Under the pieces are notes generated by a model. That model was not told the origin of the DNA. It searched no databases and was given only the letters and a program-made list of their open reading frames with translations. Shown one piece after another: positions 16,935 through 23,984 of a stretch of 47,484 nt of DNA. How positions within the stretch are numbered: position 1 is the stretch's first letter; each line of letters begins with the position of its first letter. The DNA comes from CAYURP01 sp964447175. GTDB taxonomy: Bacteria; Zixibacteria; MSB-5A5; SM23-73-2. The DNA lies in contig CAYURP010000022.1 of NCBI GenBank assembly GCA_964447175.1, positions 1-47,484 of the forward strand. Direction: 5' to 3'. Position numbers and translations under genes: made by a program.

Positions 16935-17035
16935 TACCCTTAAGTATAAAACTCATATTGGAGGGCTAAAACCCGCTGCTATATTTAAAAATTTTTAATT
17001 GGAGGTGGAATTGGATTTCCATCAACAATAAAAGC

Positions 17036-17860
17036 TTATCTTAATCTGTCGACGGTCACGCTGCAGACCTCCTCTGCCATCTCCTCGATGGCTTTGCCGG
17101 TTATGTCGATGACTGCCCAGCGAGGATTACGGTGAAATATGTCGTGGCTGTATTTCAGCTCCTCCCTTATGTATTTGGGGTCAGCATAATTTATGACCTG
17201 GTGGATTAATTGAGCCAGTCGGCTCTGCCTGAGTTTTATCAGAAGTTCTGGGTTAATGGTTAATCCCACAACTTTTCTCGGATCAATTTTGAAAAGTGGG
17301 GGTGGGGGTTCGTGACCCAAAATCAAGGGGATATTTGCCACCAGAAAGCCCTTATTGTAAGCCAGGTACATAGATAAAGGGGTTTTTGAAGTCCTCGAAA
17401 CTCCAATTAAAACCAGATCAATTTCAGGCAGATCCTGCAATCTCAACCCATCGTCGTGCTTAACTGCAAAACCCACTGCATCGATTCTTTTGAAATAGTG
17501 ATGATCTAAATCCGACAGAAGTCCGGGTTTGGATCCCGGAGCTGATGCTAAAAAGGAGCTCAAACTGGTTAAAAGGGGTCCCAAAAGATCGATTGTGGGC
17601 ACGCTATACTCGTTGCTTATGGTGGCGATCTGCTGACGCAATCTGGGTGTGACCAGAGTGTATGCGATGAAACCTTTTTTCCGGGAAGCTTTTTTGACGA
17701 TGTCTTTTATCTGAGTGACTTTCTTTACATTGGATATCCGCATGACCTCGATATCATGTTGCTGGAACTGGACTAAAGATGCCTGCAATACCCTTTCTCC
17801 GGTGAAGCCGGAACCATCGGAGATAATCCATATGTAACGAGTATGTAATTTATGGGGCAT
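17036..17860 (-). CDS. PPDK regulatory protein (bifunctional kinase/pyrophosphorylase, DUF299)
   Basis: This 274-residue cytoplasmic protein has the DUF299 layout: an N-terminal ISDGSGFTGE motif, the FAVKHDDG segment at 131-138 and the P-loop-like GVSRTSKTP at 153-161. The family switches pyruvate phosphate dikinase or PEP synthase off and on through ADP-dependent threonine phosphorylation and phosphate-dependent removal. Which of the two targets applies here cannot be told, as neither gene is in the window. It is the last gene of the minus-strand run from 21409 and lies 49 bases after nadD. The call is firm at family level. Confidence 0.9.
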   Translation of the reverse strand: MPHKLHTRYIWIISDGSGFTGERVLQASLVQFQQHDIEVMRISNVKKVTQIKDIVKKASRKKGFIAYTLVTPRLRQQIATISNEYSVPTIDLLGPLLTSLSSFLASAPGSKPGLLSDLDHHYFKRIDAVGFAVKHDDGLRLQDLPEIDLVLIGVSRTSKTPLSMYLAYNKGFLVANIPLILGHEPPPPLFKIDPRKVVGLTINPELLIKLRQSRLAQLIHQVINYADPKYIREELKYSHDIFHRNPRWAVIDITGKAIEEMAEEVCSVTVDRLR

Positions 17861-17909
17861 TATCCACCCGGACTTTTACCTGGTTTAAAACTTTAGCCAA
17901 AGCTTTCTA

Positions 17910-18494
17910 TTACTTGTACAATCCCTTGGCTTTGATATATTCCTCGACCTTTAATGGAACCAGATATTTTATGGACTTGCCTTCTTTTACCCGGTGTCGG
18001 ACCTGGGTTGAGGAAACGTGCAATCCGCTTATCTCCACCATTATGCTTTTTCCGAAGAATTTGCTGTCCAGATCGACCTTATCATATCCGGGACGGATTC
18101 CCAGTACAACTCTAACCTCCTCAAAGATCCTGTCCGGATCCTTCCAGGTGTCAAACTCTGTTAACACATCCGAACCTGCCAGAAGGTATAGGTCTGAATC
18201 AGGATAAAGTTCCTTTAACTCTTTGATGGTGTCAATAGTGTAGGATATCCCTTTCCTTTTAAGCTCGATATCGGAGATCTCAAACAGCCGATTGTCCTCA
18301 ACTGCCACTTTGGTCATCTCAAATCGGTGATGGGTGGAGCTCACTGATACCTCATCTTTGTGAGGAGGAGCAGCAGAGGGTATGAATAGAACCTTCTCCA
18401 GCTGGAATTGCTCCAGAAGCTGCTGAGCCAGGATCAGATGACCTAAGTGAATAGGGTCGAAGGTTCCGCCTAAAAATCCTATTCTCCTCTTCAT
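17910..18494 (-). CDS. nadD: Nicotinate-nucleotide adenylyltransferase
   Basis: NadD transfers AMP from ATP to nicotinate mononucleotide, the penultimate step of NAD synthesis. The 194 residues carry the nucleotidyltransferase motif GGTFDPIHLGH at 9-19, the conserved LFIPSAAPPHK substrate region, the DLYLLAGSD segment and the C-terminal SSTQVR motif. Length is typical. It sits between bamD-like and PPDK-regulator genes on the same strand with about 50-base gaps, so co-transcription is likely. No odd feature is seen. Confidence 0.95.
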   Translation of the reverse strand: MKRRIGFLGGTFDPIHLGHLILAQQLLEQFQLEKVLFIPSAAPPHKDEVSVSSTHHRFEMTKVAVEDNRLFEISDIELKRKGISYTIDTIKELKELYPDSDLYLLAGSDVLTEFDTWKDPDRIFEEVRVVLGIRPGYDKVDLDSKFFGKSIMVEISGLHVSSTQVRHRVKEGKSIKYLVPLKVEEYIKAKGLYK

Positions 18495-18544
18495 AACGTT
18501 TTTTATTCTTATGGTTCTATGATTAAATTGCTTTCAATTTTCAT

Positions 18545-19303
18545 TTATTGGATGTGATTTATTTTCTCCTTGGCTTTATCGGCTAATTTGTCTTGAGGAT
18601 ATTTCTCAACAAATTCCTGGAATGTCTCTTTGGCCTTGTCGAGCTTATTTTGTTTTAAGTAAACCTCGCCTAAAAGGAAGAAAGCTTCGGAAGCCCAGGG
18701 AGTATCAGAGTAAAGATCTAAAATCTCGTTCAGATAGATTAATGCCGCATTATAATCCCCCATCTTTACATAAAGATAGGCTGTATTGTATGATTTTTTA
18801 GCTATTTTAGAGCGAGCTTCCAGAAGTTTTTGTTCAGCCTGGGGCACAAATTCGGATTGGGGATATTCCTCTAAGAAATCTCCAAACCTCTCAATGGCGA
18901 TCTGGGTATATTGCTGGTCCAGATCTGGTTTAGGTGATTGTTCCAAAGCGCAGACCCCGGCATAGTACATGGCATCGTCAGTTAAGAAGCTGGTAGGAAA
19001 GCTGAAAGCCAATTTTTTGAACTCACCTGCTGCTAACGGATATTCCTTGTTATTATAATAGGACATAGCCAGAAGAAATTGAGCTGAATCAGCTTTGGCA
19101 AACCCGGGATAGTTGAATATCAGCTTCTGAAATTCCATAACCGCATTTGACCAATCCTTTTGCTGGTATTCTCTTTTGGCTATCTGGTATTGTTCTTCAG
19201 CACCAGGCAGGGGTTTAATGGTCTGAGATGCACAGGAAAGCCAAAGAAGAGTCAGAATCGATAATATGATAGTGTTTAATTTTTTAGACATTTTAATCCT
19301 CAT
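18545..19303 (-). CDS. bamD: BamD/YfiO-like outer membrane assembly lipoprotein
   Basis: A 252-residue lipoprotein with a signal peptide ending in a lipobox-like WLSC (lipid-modified Cys24) and tetratricopeptide-like helical repeats through the rest. The pattern of AEEQYQIAKREYQQKDW, then repeated FPTSFLTDDAMY and YPQSEFVPQA type motifs is that of the BamD family, which helps insert beta-barrel proteins in the outer membrane. The start at 19303 overlaps the upstream stop (ATGA); an internal ATG at residue 5 is equally possible. A CpoB/YbgF-like TPR lipoprotein is the alternative. Confidence 0.8.
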   Translation of the reverse strand: MRIKMSKKLNTIILSILTLLWLSCASQTIKPLPGAEEQYQIAKREYQQKDWSNAVMEFQKLIFNYPGFAKADSAQFLLAMSYYNNKEYPLAAGEFKKLAFSFPTSFLTDDAMYYAGVCALEQSPKPDLDQQYTQIAIERFGDFLEEYPQSEFVPQAEQKLLEARSKIAKKSYNTAYLYVKMGDYNAALIYLNEILDLYSDTPWASEAFFLLGEVYLKQNKLDKAKETFQEFVEKYPQDKLADKAKEKINHIQ

Positions 19304-19947
19304 CTTGAAGCAAAGAAAAGATAGACCAAGCCTCCCACCACAGTGGCCACTAATGCCGGCTCGATATATTTTCTGGTGCTGCTTTGCGGAAGCTCAGGCG
19401 ATAGGAAAAGATATTGTTTATTTTCAAGCATTGCTATTCTCTTTTGGGGTATCACGTCAAATGTTGTATGGTTTGTTCTTTTCGTCCAGAGAATCTTTCC
19501 AGAAGTTGTATCCATTAAACGAAAGGACAAATTGAGCTCTGATTCACGGGTTACCATTTTTTTGCCAAAAAGACCTTTGCTTTTAACCTTAGGATACGTA
19601 AGTTTCAGCTGGATAATCCGATAAAAAAGGTCCCAGCAATTCTCGGGTTTTTCGGATCCGGATTCCTGCTGAGCTAAAGTTACCGAGAATCCTTTAGTGG
19701 TGAGATAGGAGATCAACTCCTCCTGCAAAAACCAGTTAGCCGGATGGTCCGATTCAGGATCAATGAAAACCAGCCGGGGAGAACCTGAGGGGAAATCAAC
19801 AAAGGTCTGTTTCAGAAGCTCTTGAATCGATTCCCTCAGGAAAATTTCATTATTTTTTATCTCATTTTCATCTTGTCCCAAAACAATCTGACAGCAGAAA
19901 AAAAAGAATATGAAAACAATCAAAACTTTAGAGGAAACTTTAACCAT
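19300..19947 (-). CDS. Envelope protein of unknown function with signal peptide
   Basis: I do not recognise this 215-residue protein. It has a signal peptide (hydrophobic run at about 7-22 ending LGQ), a periplasmic alpha/beta-looking body with the segment RLMDTTSGKILWTKRT, typical of proteins that bind or resemble envelope assembly factors, and a C-terminal hydrophobic stretch of about 18 residues ending FFASR. It overlaps bamD-like by four bases and the upstream transglycosylase gene by eight, so the three are translationally coupled. An envelope role is inferred from context only. Confidence 0.65.
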   Translation of the reverse strand: MVKVSSKVLIVFIFFFFCCQIVLGQDENEIKNNEIFLRESIQELLKQTFVDFPSGSPRLVFIDPESDHPANWFLQEELISYLTTKGFSVTLAQQESGSEKPENCWDLFYRIIQLKLTYPKVKSKGLFGKKMVTRESELNLSFRLMDTTSGKILWTKRTNHTTFDVIPQKRIAMLENKQYLFLSPELPQSSTRKYIEPALVATVVGGLVYLFFASR

Positions 19948-20584
19948 TGTATTTTTCCTGTAAGGATTGGTAGTTTTTCAATACTCTGGAAAGGTAGTGA
20001 GTGGGCAGTTTACTACCTGATCTTATTCTCAATCTCAATGCGTTTTCTCCAAGATTATAAGCCATTATAGCTTTCTTCACGTCCTTGAATTTCATTATTA
20101 ACTCGAAAAGGTATAAAGTTCCCAATTTAATGTTAAAAGCAGGTTCAAAAAGGGAGAATTTTCCAGACCAGTTCATGTCCCTGCGCCTGGCTAAATCCCA
20201 GCCCACCCAGGGACGAAGCTGCATCAGACCCTGAGCTCCAGTAACTGATTCCTGACCTTTCTTAAAGGAGCTCTCGGTCAGTATCAGAGCCAGTATCAAA
20301 AGGGGATCATAACCGTACCTTTTGCTCTCGTCATAGATTACCTGGGTCAACTCTCCGGTCTCTTTTTGGTTAAACCCGATCTGAAAATCCTCGATGATAT
20401 TCAGTATTTTAAGCTTCTCCTGCAGCTCCTCAATTTGTTTCTGTTGTTCAAACAGGAGCTTCTCCTTTTTGAATCTTTCGTGCAGAAGATATCCAATACT
20501 AAAAGTTTCCACCAGATAGATGAAAACAAAAACAAGACTTAAGGGCAAAGAGATGTTGATCCCGGTTTTGCCTTTTAAAATCAT
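19940..20584 (-). CDS. Membrane-anchored lytic transglycosylase (SLT domain)
   Basis: A 214-residue protein with an N-terminal membrane helix (about 12-34), a short coiled coil (about 38-62) and an SLT domain. The catalytic glutamate is Glu104 in LILTESSF, followed by GAQGLMQL at 116-123 and AYNLG at 175-179, the ordered motifs of family 1 lytic transglycosylases. It cleaves peptidoglycan glycan strands in the periplasm. It starts 12 bases after the upstream radical SAM gene and overlaps the downstream gene, so it belongs to the same operon. Confidence 0.9.
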   Translation of the reverse strand: MILKGKTGINISLPLSLVFVFIYLVETFSIGYLLHERFKKEKLLFEQQKQIEELQEKLKILNIIEDFQIGFNQKETGELTQVIYDESKRYGYDPLLILALILTESSFKKGQESVTGAQGLMQLRPWVGWDLARRRDMNWSGKFSLFEPAFNIKLGTLYLFELIMKFKDVKKAIMAYNLGENALRLRIRSGSKLPTHYLSRVLKNYQSLQEKYNG

Positions 20585-20596
20585 GTTTTCTCCTTT

Positions 20597-21409
20597 TTAA
20601 AAGACAACCTCCACATTTAAACTCAAATCCTGGATGCACTCGGAAATCGTATTTTTCAACTTCATAGAATATAACCCTTCAGAATTTTTTGTCCAGAGAT
20701 AATAACGAAAAATCTCAGGAAAATTTGTCAAAAGCAATTTGCTGATTCTACTCCAGTTTCTCCCTTTATAGTTGATTTTATCCACATAGATTTTCTCCAC
20801 TCCCAGTTGAGATAATTTCTTTAATAGTGAATAGATGGTTTTTTTGTTGTCGGAGAAATAGGGAAGAACAGGTCCGAAGAAGATAAAAGTCGGAATTTTG
20901 TTCTTGTGCAAGATATTTAAAGCTTTAAAACGTAGATCCAAACTTGATGTGTTAGGCTCAAATTTCTCTCTGATCTTTTCATCTAAAGTGGTTATGGTAA
21001 ATCCCACCTCGCAATCTTTTATCTGCTTCAAAATATCGAGATCCCTTAAGACCAGATCAGATTTAGTCTGGATGGATACCGGGAACTTAAGTTCTGCTAA
21101 TATCTTCAAGCATTCTCTGGTCAGCTTATATTTTTCCTCCAGGGGTTGATAGGGATCAGTAACAGAGGACAAATAGACCAGGCCAGGCTTTGTTCTTTTT
21201 ATCTGCGAGCGAAGTCTTTCCACGAAGTTAACCTTCACATCCACAAATTCACCCCAAACCTCATCAGGATGATAATACCTCTGCATAAAGCTGGCATAAC
21301 AGTAGACGCAGCCGTGCTCACAGCCCAGATAAGGATTCAGGGCATAATCGATCCCCGGGATATAGGATTTAACCAGGGCAGATTTACAGAAAATCTCTCC
21401 AACTTTCAT
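20597..21409 (-). CDS. SPL-family radical SAM protein
   Basis: This 270-residue protein has the radical SAM cluster motif CEHGCVYC with Cys30, Cys34 and Cys37, preceded by the NPYLG sequence common in proteins related to spore photoproduct lyase (the Rv2578c/SplB-like group). YLSSVTDPYQPLE and LDFPVSIQTKS-like strands follow in order. The real substrate of this group in non-spore-formers is not established. It is the first gene of the minus-strand run. The ATG at 21409 has no Shine-Dalgarno sequence, and the best promoter predicts transcription starting at about the start codon. Confidence 0.85.
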   Translation of the reverse strand: MKVGEIFCKSALVKSYIPGIDYALNPYLGCEHGCVYCYASFMQRYYHPDEVWGEFVDVKVNFVERLRSQIKRTKPGLVYLSSVTDPYQPLEEKYKLTRECLKILAELKFPVSIQTKSDLVLRDLDILKQIKDCEVGFTITTLDEKIREKFEPNTSSLDLRFKALNILHKNKIPTFIFFGPVLPYFSDNKKTIYSLLKKLSQLGVEKIYVDKINYKGRNWSRISKLLLTNFPEIFRYYLWTKNSEGLYSMKLKNTISECIQDLSLNVEVVF

Positions 21410-21415
21410 TTAGTA

Positions 21416-21444
21416 ATATTACGAATACAAAGGAAAGGAGACAA
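21416..21444 (-). promoter_or_regulatory. Candidate promoter giving a leaderless transcript
   Basis: On the minus strand TTGTCT (21444-21439) and TAATAT (21421-21416) are 17 bases apart. The predicted start, about seven bases after the -10 box, falls at 21409-21410, the A of the ATG. Confidence 0.45.
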
Positions 21445-21493
21445 CAAAAAAATACTCACAGGCAAGAGGTTAGTTAAACTATGCACTGGGTGG

Positions 21494-21512
21494 CCCACAG
21501 CTTTGCTGTGGG
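21494..21512 (+). repeat. CCCACAGC hairpin
   Basis: CCCACAGC and GCTGTGGG form a perfect 8-bp stem around TTT. A related hairpin is at 22958-22976 beyond the other end of the propeller gene. Confidence 0.6.
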
Positions 21513-21619
21513 ATAGTTGGTTGGTGTAATCACGTTTCATGATTAGGCTAAAACACTACGATGATTAATACACAGCGCTCCCGACCTACAAGCTAACACA
21601 ACGAGATAATAATTTTAAA

Positions 21620-21694
21620 TGTAGCGGAAAACTTTAGTTTTCCATTCTTCCCCTCACCTCACCGCAAAATGGAGGTCTGAAGACCTCCGCTACA
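21620..21694 (+). repeat. Branched palindrome: outer stem with two inner hairpins, copy 1
   Basis: Outer arms TGTAGC and GCTACA (21620-21625, 21689-21694) enclose the hairpins GGAAAACTTTAGTTTTCC and GGAGGTCTGAAGACCTCC, separated by a 27-base linker. A second copy at 23188-23259 keeps both hairpins exactly but has a different linker. Confidence 0.75.
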
Positions 21695-21761
21695 AACTAA
21701 TACAAATTTAACATAAACTAAAACGGGCGAAGACAGAGCTTTGCCTCTATTCGTTACTTGG

Positions 21762-21802
21762 TGTCAGGTCACACTCATAAAAAACATGACCAAGACCTGA
21801 CA
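21762..21802 (+). repeat. TGTCAGGTC inverted repeat downstream of the propeller gene
   Basis: TGTCAGGTC at 21762-21770 and GACCTGACA at 21794-21802 form a 9-bp stem. The first arm with its flank, TGTCAGGTCACAC, recurs in inverted orientation at 22935-22947 upstream of the same gene. Confidence 0.65.
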
Positions 21803-21830
21803 CAACTCCTAACAGACTTCAGAATTAGAG

Positions 21831-22892
21831 CTATTCATCAAAGATTATCTTACTCACCTTCACCATATCAACTGTGCCATGGACCCAGTAGATTGTGCCG
21901 TCGCCGGCGACAACAGAATAAAAGGGGATGGCCCCAAGGATAAATGAGGTGTTAGAATATTCGGCTTCGTCCTCTTCAAAAGTCATCGTTACCTCTCCAA
22001 CTTTTTCCAACTTGCCTTTTCTCAAGCGATATCTGAATATGGTATATCCTTTGAGGCGCCACTTGTGCTTTTCTTCATTACCCCAACTTTCTTGTTTGTA
22101 GAAATAGAAACAGCTATTCTTGTCAAAACCCATGAAAAGACAAAATGTCTCTGGGGATGGATGATATTTTTTCCAGGTTCGCTCCCCCAGAAATCGTGGA
22201 TTGGTTATCTCCTTGGGAAGAACTGCTATTGTGTCTATCTTACCGTTTTGGCCATATTCTTCTAAGCTAGTTCTGAAAAGATATTTGTTTTGTCTGAAGA
22301 AAATATCGTTACCCACTTCCTTCTGCACTATCCCTATGTCGGTGTACTCGCGGGTGTCCACCCTTATCACTTCTCTTAGCTTGAGCTCTTGGTCATATAC
22401 TACCATGTTATATGGATCATATACCCTCCCTCTTTTGTCCACTATAATGTAAAACCCAATTAACTTAGATAAATCCTCGCTTTCCAGTAAAAATTTTCCT
22501 TGGGGAGAAAATTTCATAACCCTTGATACCTTGGCCACATAGACATTACCATAGTTGTCAACCGCCATATCTTGGAGAGGTTGTAGTTCAGACTGTCCAC
22601 TTTCTGAAATGCCTTTAAGAGTTGTGATCCAATTTCCTTCTTTATCAAATTTCAGGATTCTTTCACTTAGATGATCCAAAACATAGATATTTCCATCTTT
22701 ATCAATATCAAAACTTTCCGGCCCAACAGGTAGCCAATTTTCAAAAAATTCAGTCACGAATGTAGAATCTGTATATCCACTATCCGCGACTACAACATCT
22801 ATAACCCGACCTCCAGCAATTTGCATCGTATATGCTCTCTGATAAGTGAATAGAAAAAGCGATATGACCAGTAAAATGATTTTTGTTCTCAT
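21831..22892 (-). CDS. Secreted NHL-like beta-propeller protein
   Basis: A 353-residue protein with a signal peptide (hydrophobic run about 4-18) and propeller-blade patterns: FDIDKDGNIYVLDHLSERIL, then MAVDNYGNVYVAK and IIVDKRGRVYD, similar to NHL or 6-bladed propeller repeats. The later half is less regular, but ends with VVAGDGTIYWVHGTVDMV, again blade-like. It is probably exported and binds or senses something outside the cytoplasm; no specific role can be stated. It has a strong ribosome binding site (AAGGAGGAG) and the best promoter in the window. Inverted copies of TCAGGTC-type repeats flank it on both sides. Confidence 0.7.
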   Translation of the reverse strand: MRTKIILLVISLFLFTYQRAYTMQIAGGRVIDVVVADSGYTDSTFVTEFFENWLPVGPESFDIDKDGNIYVLDHLSERILKFDKEGNWITTLKGISESGQSELQPLQDMAVDNYGNVYVAKVSRVMKFSPQGKFLLESEDLSKLIGFYIIVDKRGRVYDPYNMVVYDQELKLREVIRVDTREYTDIGIVQKEVGNDIFFRQNKYLFRTSLEEYGQNGKIDTIAVLPKEITNPRFLGERTWKKYHPSPETFCLFMGFDKNSCFYFYKQESWGNEEKHKWRLKGYTIFRYRLRKGKLEKVGEVTMTFEEDEAEYSNTSFILGAIPFYSVVAGDGTIYWVHGTVDMVKVSKIIFDE

Positions 22893-22916
22893 GAAATCTC
22901 CTCCTTTCTTGTTCTT

Positions 22917-22947
22917 TCAGGTCATGCCCAAAGGGTGTGACCTGACA
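22917..22947 (-). repeat. TCAGGTCA inverted repeat in the leader of the propeller gene
   Basis: TCAGGTCA at 22917-22924 and TGACCTGA at 22938-22945 pair over a 13-base loop. It lies about 25 bases upstream of the start codon and within the predicted transcript. Confidence 0.6.
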
Positions 22948-22951
22948 GCCG

Positions 22952-22988
22952 GGGTGCCCCACAACTCTGCTGTGGGTTAGCTGCACCC
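22952..22988 (-). repeat. Two-tier hairpin in the leader of the propeller gene
   Basis: GGGTGC (22952-22957) pairs with GCACCC (22983-22988) and encloses CCCACA/TGTGGG-type arms at 22958-22976. Related to the hairpin at 21494-21512. Confidence 0.55.
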
Positions 22989-23068
22989 ATCATTCCATCA
23001 CCCGTAACAACCGGAGTTATATTGCTTCTAACCCGACCTCTGAGAAAACCTATTTAATTTATATTGTA

Positions 23069-23096
23069 ATTATAAGCCCTTATATAGGTTTGTCAA
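23069..23096 (-). promoter_or_regulatory. Near-consensus sigma70 promoter for the propeller gene
   Basis: On the minus strand TTGACA (23096-23091) and TATAAT (23074-23069) are both perfect, 16 bases apart. Transcription would start near 23062 and give a leader of about 170 nt that contains the 22917-22988 hairpins. Confidence 0.8.
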
Positions 23097-23111
23097 GGAA
23101 TATTTATTGAT

Positions 23112-23161
23112 GCATCGGTATTAGTCTCAAGACCATGCCTATGGTGGGGAAATGCCGATGC
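23112..23161 (+). repeat. Nested palindrome, AGTCTCAAGA family, copy A
   Basis: Arms GCATCGGTATT and AATGCCGATGC (11 bp, one wobble) enclose a conserved AGTCTCAAGA and a variable inner hairpin. Copies B and C are at 23282-23332 and 26573-26629. Confidence 0.7.
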
Positions 23162-23187
23162 CCACAGCTTCGGGAATGCTTTTAAGA

Positions 23188-23259
23188 GTAGCGGAAAACT
23201 TTAGTTTTCCATTTTTTCACAATAAAATCATTCAATGGAGGTCTGAAGACCTCCGATAC
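23188..23259 (+). repeat. Branched palindrome: outer stem with two inner hairpins, copy 2
   Basis: Both hairpins, GGAAAACTTTAGTTTTCC and GGAGGTCTGAAGACCTCC, are identical to copy 1 (21620-21694). The linker is unrelated and the outer arm has one mismatch (GTAGC against GATAC). Confidence 0.75.
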
Positions 23260-23281
23260 ACACAAATACAATTTTTTTGAT

Positions 23282-23332
23282 GCATCGGTATTAGTCTCAA
23301 GACCCCGCTTAAGGCGGGGGAAATGCCAATGC
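23282..23332 (+). repeat. Nested palindrome, AGTCTCAAGA family, copy B
   Basis: Left arm GCATCGGTATT is identical to copy A; right arm AATGCCAATGC has one mismatch. The inner hairpin is CCCCGC-TTAAG-GCGGGG-like and so differs from copy A. Confidence 0.7.
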
Positions 23333-23438
23333 CCAGTCTGTAGGTCAGGAGCTGTATGCTCCTGACTTCTTTTTGTGTCAGATGCTGCCAGGATATACAT
23401 AATTTTGATATTTTCCTACCTCTAAGATTTGAGTTTCA

Positions 23439-23984
23439 TCAATTTCCCCGAGTAAATATAAAAATCCTTCCTTTTTTACCTGAATAAACAAATCCTTTTG
23501 CTTCCACCTCATGAATCAATTCCTCTTCTTTTCCTCTGGTCTTTTCAAATGAAAGTGTGCCTCCTGGTTTTATAACACGATGCATCTCAGATATCAAACT
23601 CTCTAATCCGCCGGCTATGTATCGGAGACCAAAGACAAAAGCCAGGTCAATGCTTTGATCAGGCAGCCCGGTATCAGATGCATTTGTTAGTAGAGGTTTT
23701 ACATTTTTTATTCTTTCCCTTTTAATTTTCGCTTTAACTCTTTTTATTGCCAGAGGGTGAACGTCCACAGCGTAGATTAAGCCTGAATCTCCGACGATTA
23801 TTGCTGCGGGAATGGTAAAAAATCCAGGGCCGCATCCCACCTCCAGCACTTTTTGACCCTGTTTCAATCCAGCTGCTTTTAAAAGCTTATAGGGATTTCT
23901 GAAAAGAGGGAGAAGCGGGTTATCGTGCATTATAGTTATCATCCAGAAGGCGAAATTGGAGTGATGTTCTGTGTTTTTCATCAT
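23439..23984 (-). CDS. Class I SAM-dependent methyltransferase
   Basis: A 181-residue methyltransferase with motif I VLEVGCGPGFFTIP, the strand-2 acidic end in YAVDVHPLA, and motif IV around IDLAFVFGLR. It is of the Methyltransf_11/UbiE-like type. The substrate is unknown. Its start overlaps the stop of the upstream methyltransferase gene by four bases, so the two are coupled and may act in sequence on the same substrate or form a heteromer; that is inference. Its first residues (MMKNTEHHSNFAFW) precede a HDNPLLPLFRNP segment often seen in this kind of methyltransferase. Confidence 0.82.
   Translation of the reverse strand: MMKNTEHHSNFAFWMITIMHDNPLLPLFRNPYKLLKAAGLKQGQKVLEVGCGPGFFTIPAAIIVGDSGLIYAVDVHPLAIKRVKAKIKRERIKNVKPLLTNASDTGLPDQSIDLAFVFGLRYIAGGLESLISEMHRVIKPGGTLSFEKTRGKEEELIHEVEAKGFVYSGKKGRIFIFTRGN

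Larger units (their letters stand above)
16630..17035. other. Convergent intergenic region rich in palindromes
   Basis: This 406-base stretch lies between two convergent genes. It holds the purine-rich repeat, a nested GC-rich structure at 16662-16718, a two-hairpin element at 16787-16883 and a 10-bp perfect hairpin at 16911-16934. I see no credible coding sequence; the frame continuing at 16521-16757 is a shadow of the upstream gene. Confidence 0.7.
21410..21830. other. Intergenic region with three palindromic elements
   Basis: This 421-base non-coding stretch carries the 21416-21444 promoter candidate, a CCCACAGC hairpin at 21494-21512, a two-hairpin element at 21620-21694 and a TGTCAGGTC inverted repeat at 21762-21802. 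No credible open reading frame is present. Confidence 0.7.
22893..23438. other. Long intergenic region with structured leader and palindromic repeats
   Basis: This 546-base stretch has no credible gene. It carries the leader of the propeller gene with two hairpin structures (22917-22988), the promoter at 23069-23096, repeat copies at 23112-23161, 23188-23259 and 23282-23332, and a 9-bp perfect hairpin GTCAGGAGC/GCTCCTGAC at 23344-23366. Confidence 0.7.

Noticed and set aside
23344..23366. Terminator hairpin GTCAGGAGC/GCTCCTGAC
   Set aside because: It is followed by a T-rich run on the plus strand, but no plus-strand gene ends there; more likely another palindromic repeat.
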